From assembly GCA_034096865.1 (NCBI GenBank), contig JAWQFJ010001209.1, forward strand, positions 1-64,000: DNA of 64,000 bases, given 5' to 3'. Both the position numbers and the translations under genes were made by a program. The notes under the pieces were generated by a model. It worked only from the letters and a program-made list of their open reading frames with translations. It made no database searches and was not told where the DNA came from. Of this stretch, positions 59,901 through 64,000 are shown piece by piece; position 1 is the first letter of the stretch, and every line of letters begins with the position of its first letter. The DNA is from Theodoxus fluviatilis (lineage: Eukaryota > Mollusca > Gastropoda > Cycloneritida > Neritidae).

Positions 59901-60711
59901 AACTTGGTATTTGCCTTATTCAAACATAGCTTAATCTCACAAACTAAAATTATAAGTTTTGAACCATATGTTAGTAAATGAGTAATTTTGAAAAAACACC
60001 TCATCTTTGTCCGTGAAAACAAATGCTAAGGTATGAAAGAATCATCCATAACTCAGAAAGTACTCAATTAACCTCAATATGCTTAGTCTATGATAATTCC
60101 ATACAACCTTGGAGAGTGTGTTCAAAAGTTCAAGATGATTGAACAAGATTTGGCGGAGAAAATGGGCACACAAGATCAGTAACAATTAAAAAAAGGACAA
60201 ACAGAGACAATTGACTTTGAAGTCTTTATTCAGGAACTATACAGACAGTGCACCTGACTTCTTTAAGAAAAGTTTTAAAATATTTTGAGGCAAGATAGAG
60301 AAAAGATAATCGGAGATGTGAAAGTCAAGAGGGTGATCTTGATCTTGGTAAAAAAAATCTCATTTTCGAAAATTTTAGTGAAAACTTTGGTTCTTCAGCG
60401 TAGAAAAAAACTAAAACCTGTCCTTAATAACAGTTCTTTTCCCCCTTGCAGGCAACACAGTGGTTACCAACCATTCTTCCCACTTAAAAAAAATCAAGTC
60501 TGGACATGGAGTCTTCCTCTGAGGGCAAGTTTGAGGCAGGGCAGGGCAAGGCAGGGCACCACCAGTCAAAGCAAGTACTCACCCTGTCAATCTCATGGCA
60601 CTTCTTGAGGGCATCACCCCACTTGCCCTGCCTCTGGAACGAAGCAGCGCATTCTGTCTGGAACCACATGCACTGCATCTCATTCAGGTTCTCCATGGCC
60701 GGTACTCCCTC
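35959..60711 (-). CDS. NAA15: NatA auxiliary subunit NAA15, C-terminal part, nine coding exons (5' exons beyond the window)
   Basis: Exons, in coding order: 60583-60711, 59388-59537, 58082-58145, 57532-57719, 48950-49058, 43025-43123, 41791-41934, 40836-40933, 35959-36135. They join in frame to 385 residues and a TAA stop, equal to the C-terminal ~45% of the 866-aa human protein. NAA15 is the TPR scaffold that anchors NAA10 (and HYPK) at the ribosome for co-translational N-terminal acetylation. Diagnostic text: [98 protein letters not shown] and [10 protein letters not shown], all near-identical to vertebrate NAA15. Exons 7 and 8 occur twice (second set at 39056-39199 and 38262-38359). One set gives a full-length frame. 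Introns are heavily loaded with transposons. Confidence 0.93.
36297..36324. repeat. (CA)n microsatellite
   Basis: About 14 CA units next to the Penelope fragment. Confidence 0.97.
36350..37170 (+). mobile_element. Penelope-like retroelement 3' fragment with GIY-YIG endonuclease domain
   Basis: An open + strand frame (36266-36793) encodes a Cys/His zinc motif ([14 protein letters not shown]) and a GIY-YIG core: [20 protein letters not shown] followed by [14 protein letters not shown]. This zinc finger plus GIY-YIG pairing is characteristic of the C-terminal EN domain of Penelope-like elements. No reverse transcriptase is present, so it is 5'-truncated. Downstream, TCCTGAGGAAGGCTTTTAGC and CGAAAATTTGACG match the usual element tail. 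It sits in NAA15 intron 8 in antisense orientation. Confidence 0.88.
38262..38359 (-). CDS. NAA15: Duplicate of the NAA15 98-nt exon
   Basis: Identical to 40836-40933, in the left copy of the 2.6-kb direct duplication. If the duplication is an assembly artefact, these are two alleles of one exon. Confidence 0.75.
38455..38725. repeat. 20-bp minisatellite in the left duplication copy
   Basis: The unit GGGAGCATGTGAGACTGAAA has about 13 variants. The long minus-strand ORFs rich in HAPFQSHML text are repeat translation. Confidence 0.96.
39056..39199 (-). CDS. NAA15: Duplicate of the NAA15 144-nt exon
   Basis: Same splice sites and translation as 41791-41934. Using both exon pairs in one mRNA would add 242 nt, which is not a multiple of three, and would join phase 0 to phase 1, so only one pair can be used. 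Confidence 0.75.
39605..39800. repeat. Interspersed repeat S2 (copy 1)
   Basis: Defined by GCCTTTGCAGGCTATTCAAG, ATGTCCCTATCTATTTGCTT and a GAGACACAGTGGGTCTATTC block. The same blocks recur at 42345-42545 (duplicate) and, split by PB5, at 60764-60807 plus 61744-61860. Confidence 0.7.
39854..39856. other. Assembly gap (NNN)
   Basis: Three N bases exactly at the join between the two duplication copies. Confidence 1.
40836..40933 (-). CDS. NAA15: NAA15 exon (first copy met by transcription)
   Basis: 98 nt, phase 1 to phase 0, acceptor tgtacag and donor gtggga. It encodes [20 protein letters not shown] and [11 protein letters not shown]. The identical exon copy is at 38262-38359. Confidence 0.88.
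41033..41455. repeat. 20-bp minisatellite in the right duplication copy
   Basis: About 21 units of GGGAGCATGTGAGACTGAAA and variants, against about 13 in the left copy. Confidence 0.96.
41791..41934 (-). CDS. NAA15: NAA15 exon (copy adjacent to the upstream exon)
   Basis: 144 nt, phase 1 to phase 1, acceptor cttgcag and donor gtgacc. It encodes [20 protein letters not shown] and [18 protein letters not shown], matching human VLKQEM and FNxxFLxRNSxSLPHR. The copy at 39056-39199 encodes the same protein segment. Confidence 0.88.
43025..43123 (-). CDS. NAA15: NAA15 exon
   Basis: 99 nt, phase 1 to phase 1, acceptor tcttcag and donor gtgagt. It encodes [20 protein letters not shown] and [12 protein letters not shown], matching human FLLMLQSVKRA and the following Pro/His motif. 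Confidence 0.94.
43665..44504. mobile_element. R1 family repeat, copy b (inside PB3)
   Basis: Full copy from ACAAGAAGGGCAAAGCCCAT to CATGTGAGTCAAAAA. A GGGCAAAGCCC mini-palindrome is followed by GACTCACATGC, whose inverse GCATGTGAGTC closes the element. Several TGACCTTGACCTT motifs lie inside. No coding frame. Confidence 0.93.
44586..45188. repeat. ~290-bp-arm inverted duplication of the PB3 transposase start
   Basis: 44586-44876 reads forward and about 44889-45188 reads as its reverse complement with scattered differences, around a ~12-bp centre. Both arms contain the ATG-proximal coding text ([18 protein letters not shown] and [20 protein letters not shown]). Confidence 0.95.
44647..44876 (+). 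pseudogene. PB3 transposase N-terminal fragment
   Basis: An acidic N-terminus starting [20 protein letters not shown], with the [17 protein letters not shown] block shared with PB2. It ends in a stop at the palindrome centre. The mirrored minus-strand copy extends to 45117. The catalytic domain is missing. Confidence 0.82.
45399..46594. mobile_element. R1 family repeat, copy c (inside PB3)
   Basis: A full copy with two tandem monomers (AACATGTGTACTACAATGTT at about 45791 and 46129), separated by a CGGACGCCC-type microrepeat and the link GACCTAGTATGAAAGTATAA. Confidence 0.93.
46955..48495. mobile_element. CAGACCTG-ended element with 6-bp TSD (copy 2)
   Basis: It begins CAGACCTGGTTACCCC and ends GGGTACCCAGGTCTG, with AAATTTTGC/GCAAAATTC extending the inverted similarity. 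TAAGTG flanks both sides (46949-46954, 48496-48501). At 1541 bp it shows no transposase ORF. It includes long AC and AG tracts. It shares the CAGACCTG end motif and the 6-bp duplication with the MITE at 7715-8074. It starts 14 bp after the PB3 right end. Confidence 0.85.
47967..48212. repeat. (AC)n and (AG)n microsatellites
   Basis: AC-rich at 47967-48016, then long AG tracts with ACAG interruptions to 48212. Confidence 0.97.
48950..49058 (-). CDS. NAA15: NAA15 exon
   Basis: 109 nt, phase 0 to phase 1, acceptor tttatgcag and donor gtaagt. It encodes [20 protein letters not shown] and [12 protein letters not shown], matching human PLEEAIKFLTPL and THLFAFEIY. The 8.5-kb intron upstream is the nested-transposon block. 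Confidence 0.94.
49731..50578. mobile_element. R1 family repeat, copy e (inside PB4)
   Basis: Full copy with standard head and tail. It is younger than PB4, which is itself younger than R1 copy d. Confidence 0.94.
50835..50923. repeat. (CA)n microsatellite in PB4
   Basis: About 44 AC units with one TC interruption. Confidence 0.98.
50935..51160. repeat. ~43-bp degenerate tandem repeat in PB4
   Basis: About five units containing AGCAGGTTCAAAATTATCC and GAAACATGC. Confidence 0.85.
51162..53012 (-). pseudogene. PB4 piggyBac transposase, nearly full length, frameshifted
   Basis: Reading right to left: a probable start at ATG 52994 ([20 protein letters not shown]), then [20 protein letters not shown] and [12 protein letters not shown] frame change near 52250 leads to [20 protein letters not shown] (first catalytic Asp). 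Another near 52080 leads to VYMDNFFTS (second Asp) and [20 protein letters not shown] with LKWWKKIF (third). A further break near 51435 leads to [16 protein letters not shown] and, after one more, [20 protein letters not shown], the cysteine-rich DNA-binding tail. Every domain is present but at least four frameshifts make it inactive. Confidence 0.93.
53502..54113. mobile_element. MITE with GTGACCAGCCACGAC inverted ends, inside R1 copy d
   Basis: The 612-bp element begins GTGACCAGCCACGACAAAAC (then CAGTGCTAAGTC) and ends with the exact inverse to GTGGCTGGTCAC, a ~32-bp inverted repeat. ATAT on both sides may be a duplication, or part of a longer palindrome given its symmetry. No coding capacity. 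Confidence 0.92.
54324..56704 (+). mobile_element. Kolobok-type element 1 (TTAA TSD), inside R1 copy d
   Basis: TTAA at both ends sits within the R1 motif CAACGTTAAAG. The ends GGGGAGACACGGCAG and, inverted, GGGGAGACCTGGCAG agree at 13/15. TTAA duplication with GGGG-starting ends and the encoded transposase text indicate Kolobok rather than piggyBac. The element is 2.4 kb and internally deleted. Confidence 0.88.
54954..55975 (+). pseudogene. Kolobok element 1 transposase fragment
   Basis: Ser/Pro-rich N-terminus, then paired CxxC motifs ([19 protein letters not shown]), [20 protein letters not shown] and a frameshift near 55660. [20 protein letters not shown] then gives the D-G-T-W catalytic motif, followed by [20 protein letters not shown]. 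Text after 55891 is frameshifted and the C-terminal catalytic blocks are missing. Confidence 0.85.
57532..57719 (-). CDS. NAA15: NAA15 exon (lysine-rich helix)
   Basis: 188 nt, phase 1 to phase 0, acceptor ggtgacag and donor gtgggc. It encodes [20 protein letters not shown], then [20 protein letters not shown] and [14 protein letters not shown]. This is the basic coiled-coil region (nuclear-localisation and ribosome-proximal in vertebrates). Confidence 0.95.
58082..58145 (-). CDS. NAA15: NAA15 exon
   Basis: 64 nt, phase 0 to phase 1, acceptor cttctcag and donor gtatga. It encodes [20 protein letters not shown], equivalent to human IYLKLHDNPL followed by an acidic linker. Confidence 0.92.
58210..59040. 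mobile_element. R1 family repeat, copy f
   Basis: Full single-monomer copy in the NAA15 intron between exons 58145 and 59388, with an expanded (ACGG)n tail microrepeat. Confidence 0.94.
59388..59537 (-). CDS. NAA15: NAA15 exon
   Basis: 150 nt, phase 0 to phase 0, donor gtaagt. It encodes [20 protein letters not shown] and [20 protein letters not shown], equivalent to human [20 protein letters not shown]. Confidence 0.96.
60583..60711 (-). CDS. NAA15: NAA15 exon (first in window)
   Basis: 129 nt, phase 0 to phase 0, acceptor tggttgcag and donor gtgagt. It encodes [20 protein letters not shown] and [17 protein letters not shown], matching the human TPR segment around [14 protein letters not shown]. 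Confidence 0.95.
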
Positions 60712-60807
60712 CTGCAACCAGCACCAGCAACCAGTCAGATGGATGGATGGATGGATGTATGGGTGGAGTTTAAAAATCTATGAGCCTTTGTAGGCTGTGT
60801 AAGGCAA

Positions 60808-61743
60808 TTAACCCTCTGCGCGCTGTTGGCGGTCATAACCGCCAACGCAGTTACCTCCCCCCACAGCCGTTGGCGGTTATAGTCGACAGACTGATAGGCA
60901 TGTTTGAATCTGGCGCCGTTTGCTATGAATCTTGGGATTGTGAGAGCTCTCTACACATGGAGACTGCGCAGAAGAGCCTCGCTTTCATAATAACAGTTGC
61001 CATATTTTTTTCACTGCAAGTGCACGAATTTAGAGCGAATTTAGAAGTTACCGATCGAGGTAGACACGCTGCTGCACAATTTCGATTGCGCGCGCTGGCC
61101 AAAAAATGGCTCAGCTCGATCCTGATGAAGAGCGAATCTTTGAAATATTGGTCGATTCTGACTCGGAAGAAGAATTCCGTGGCTTCACAGAGGAAGATTT
61201 GGTCGAGTTTGCTGCAGACAGTGACTCCGATGACTAAATTGAATTTGAACCATCCCAGTCCAAGATTCCGTCTGCGTATGACCACTCATGGTTGCCGGAG
61301 TGCCAGACCACGCCCTCTCCTCAACATGTGCCCGACGACATATCGGAATCGGATGCTTTTCATCTCTATTTCAACAATGAAGTCGTTGACTTGATGGTCG
61401 ACGAAACAAATCGCTACGCTGGTCAAGTGAGGGCGAAGAAAGAAAGTGACGCTGGAATTTATTCTCGAGTGAGTCAGTGACAGCCTGTCACTTGACCTGA
61501 GATGGCTGCATTTCTCTTATTTTTCTTATTATATTGTATTGCATGGACATAAATTTCAGTGGGTCTATCATAGAGAGCATTCAATTTTCCATCTTTCCTC
61601 CAAAAATGTTGCCTCTATAGCAAAGAATAAAATAATTGTATATTTTTAAACAGAATAGGGGTCTCCGTTTTTTGGCACGTCCAGAAAATAACTGGCTGCA
61701 GGGAGTACAAAACGTGAAAAATTAATGGCGTCCAGAGGGTTAA
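60808..61743 (+). mobile_element. piggyBac element PB5, short non-autonomous, TTAA-flanked
   Basis: TTAA lies at 60808-60811 and 61740-61743. The ends are TTAACCCTCTGCGCGC and, inverted, TTAACCCTCTGGACGC. A GGCGGTCATAACCGCC palindrome sits near the left end. At 936 bp it keeps only transposase N-terminal pieces. Confidence 0.92.
61105..61480 (+). pseudogene. PB5 transposase N-terminal fragments
   Basis: MAQLDPDEERIFEILVDSDS, SEEEFRGFTEEDLVEFAADS and a stop are followed, in another frame, by AFHLYFNNEVVDLMVDETNR with YAGQ. These are the acidic leader and FFxxEVxxxxVxETNRYA motif of piggyBac transposases. Confidence 0.82.
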
Positions 61744-61881
61744 ACACGTAAATGCAAATCAAGCCATGATGTCCCTAGTTATTCACCTCTTATGAATCGC
61801 GTAGGGGGACACGGAGGATCTATTCTGACCCCAACTCAGGGAAAGCAGCCAATCAGAAGGAGGTTCCTGTCACTACGACAC

Positions 61882-64000
61882 TTAAGGGGGCACACGACGT
61901 AGCCACTTTTGTGAAAAATCATCAACAATCGAGTTTTTAGTTATACTTGGAAACGAGGTCTACATAGTCTCAATAACACATGGGCACGATCAATTGCCAG
62001 CTTTTCATTCATTCATTTTTTATTAATTTAGTTTAGAGAGGTACCCATCGCTGAAGTTGTGATAAAACCTAACCTGGAAGTCAAAAAGTGTCATTTTGAG
62101 TGCTTGGATACGGCAACTTCCTCCTCATAACATGCTTCATGTTTGATATCAGTGCGTAGCGCCTTCACTCGGCTCTTCGTTGCGGCTATTTCCGGAGGAA
62201 ACGAATGCAGTACAGAGGAACACGAAGCGAAAATCGGAAGCAAGTGCTATTTTTATGATAGCCATAAGAATAGAGGTCGGCTAGTGAGCTTGCCTGTGAT
62301 TGGTAAGGTTTCACGAGGCCAGCGCGTGATAGCAGCGGAAGTGACCAATGGAAATGCCAGAAGCAACGATAAGCTATTCCCGTGTATAACGACGAGCATA
62401 CGTCAGCCGAGTCAAGATGGCTGCTGTTTGACCGCTGCAGCACGCAAAAATGCCGAAGAAACCGAAGAAATTGCACAGTCAACATCAGTATGGGAAAAAG
62501 AGAAAGAGACGCAAGCTAGAAGCAGAAGATTCATCAGCTGTTGCCCAGAGGTGATTTGACGCCAACAGCCTCCAGAGTTGGGGAATTAGCACCAATCGCC
62601 TCCACGTCTACTGAATCGGCGTCCAGATTGACACCAACAGCCTCCACGTCGACTGAATCAGTGTCCACAAAGAAAATGGGTCACTTCCATCGTGCTACTT
62701 CAAGCGAGACGAGCGCAGGCCTTTCTGATCAGACTGATGTCAACCTCATTGTCAGTATGAGGAGTCTGAACGAGTTATTCTCTGCCTTTGAGTGTGAGAG
62801 CTGTGAGCAGCCCTATCGAGTGACAGAGGTCAAAACAGCGAGGATGAGCTCTGCTTGCCAGCTTCAAGTTCAGTGTTCGGCATGTGGCACCATCATCAGT
62901 CATCTCGCAACATCATCCAAGACGGGCACTACGCACAGAGGATTCGATGTCAACCGCCACCTCGTCATAGCAGCAACCTCGACAGGAATCGGATTTACCC
63001 AATTGAAGAGGTTTTTTGCTCTGAGGAATATGCCACCGCCCATGGACCTGAAGACTTGGCAGTTTTACCAGAAAGCTGTCCACTCAGGAGCTCGTCGGGC
63101 AGCTGACAAGCACCTTCAGGAGGCAGCGGAACAAGTGTGAGTGCTGTACGCCGAGATGAACATTGGCAAACCAAATCCTGATGGACACCTGGACATTTTA
63201 GTTTCCTTCAATGGAAGCTGGCAGAAGTGAGGGCGAACTTCACACAGTGGTATTGCCACTGTGATAGAGGTCTTCTCAGGTCTTGTGGTGGACTATGCGA
63301 CTCTGTCCAACTATTGTCACGGATGTGAGATAGCGCAGAAAGCTGACTCTGCCGAGTTTGAGGAGTGGAAGGGAAAGCATAAAGAGGAGTGTCAGAAGAC
63401 AGTTCACTGCTCTTTCCAGGCGATGGAGGTAGAGGCTGCTGTCATTTTGTGCAGCAGGTCTAAAGCTCTGCACAACTTCAGATATGTGGAGATGTTGGGG
63501 GATGGGGATGGAAAGGCACACTTTAGAGTGAATCAGGCCAGAGTGTATGGTGAGGGAGTGGATGTGCAGAAGATTGACTGTGTCGACCATGTCACCAAGA
63601 GGATGGGGACAACTGCCTCTGCCTTCATAATCACGTGTTTCTTACAAGTTTGTGGATTATTTTCAAGGTTGATGTTTTTGCCTTTGAATTTCATAGACTT
63701 AGGATGAAGTTTATTACCTCAAAGTTTGCTTGCATATGTAGAAACGGATGCCAAAATTGAAAAATCATGTTAGAAATGTGTATCTTTTTTAGTTCAATTG
63801 TTATACAAGTGTAAACTTTCTCAAACTTTAAAGTCAAATTTCTCAAAAAGTGGTTTTCATTAACAAAGTGACTTAGAGTAAAGATAGAATGTAGAAATTT
63901 TGCTTGTTTGTATATAAATGGATGCTAATAGCTATAAGACTAGTTAGAAATCTGTAACTTTATTAGTTAATTTTTAATTAAAGTTTAATCTTGTCATGCC
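61882..64000 (+). mobile_element. Kolobok-type element 2 (right end not identified in window)
   Basis: It starts at TTAA (61882-61885) then GGGGGCACACGACGTAGCC, and encodes a transposase of the same family as element 1. No right terminus was found before the window edge, so the end coordinate is a minimum. Confidence 0.78.
62541..63640 (+). pseudogene. Kolobok element 2 transposase, stops at 63138 and 63228
   Basis: One frame apart from two TGA codons. Landmarks: CESCEQPYRV and CSACGTIISH zinc motifs, GFDVNRHLVIAATSTGIGFT, LVSFNGSWQK (usually DGTWQKRG, so the catalytic Asp reads Asn), TVIEVFSGLVVDYATLSNYC, HKEECQKT, QAMEVEAAV, YVEMLGDGDGKAH (second acidic motif) and DCVDHVTKRMGT. Similarity is lost after KRMGT, so the C-terminal third is absent. 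Two stops and the Asp-to-Asn change make it inactive. Confidence 0.87.

Larger units (their letters stand above)
60764..61860. repeat. Interspersed repeat S2 (copy 3), split by PB5
   Basis: AGCCTTTGTAGGCTGTGTAA lies left of PB5. ATGTCCCTAGTTATTCACCT and GGGGGACACGGAGGATCTAT lie right of it, in the same order as in the 39605-39800 copy. Confidence 0.65.

Overview
This is a eukaryotic, almost certainly animal, genomic window: genes split by GT-AG introns, long microsatellites and a dense load of nested transposons. Gene content and the repeat style (pearl/HINE-like repeats, Penelope, piggyBac, Kolobok, CR1/L2 and SINE remnants) suggest a marine lophotrochozoan, most likely a mollusc. The species cannot be named from sequence alone.

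Three host genes are readable. (1) POLR1E (RPA49/PAF53, RNA polymerase I subunit), + strand, complete in 12 coding exons from 412 to 19823. The spliced CDS is 1224 nt (407 aa) and every exon junction keeps phase. (2) A single-exon ASB17-like ankyrin/SOCS-box gene, - strand, 26426-27517, convergent with POLR1E. (3) The C-terminal ~385 residues of NAA15 (auxiliary subunit of the NatA N-terminal acetyltransferase), - strand, nine coding exons from 60711 down to the stop at 35959. Its 5' exons lie beyond the right edge.

Layout: 1-19.8 kb POLR1E, with a 35-bp minisatellite in intron 4, a tandem array that copies an exon/donor junction in intron 7, and an 8.6-kb intron 10 filled by a trinucleotide array, a pogo-like element, a piggyBac inside that, and a CR1/L2 remnant. 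19.8-26.4 kb: POLR1E 3' flank with a SINE and a broken piggyBac. 26.4-27.5 kb: ASB17-like gene. 28-36 kb: minisatellite with a head-to-head SINE, a palindromic MITE, and the probable NAA15 3' UTR. 36-43 kb: NAA15 introns with a Penelope fragment and a 2.6-kb direct duplication joined by NNN, probably an assembly artefact. 43-61 kb: NAA15 introns packed with nested elements. 61-64 kb: a second Kolobok copy running toward the right edge.

The host genes are housekeeping or signalling genes and do not form an operon or pathway. The most distinctive features are: a repeat family (called R1 here) that carries many copies of the extended nuclear-receptor half-site TCAAGGTCA; a family of CAGACCTG-ended elements with 6-bp target duplications (two insertions); five independent piggyBac elements, one with an inverted duplication of its own ORF start and one flanked by a 36-bp direct repeat; and an 8-kb nest of elements inside one R1 copy.
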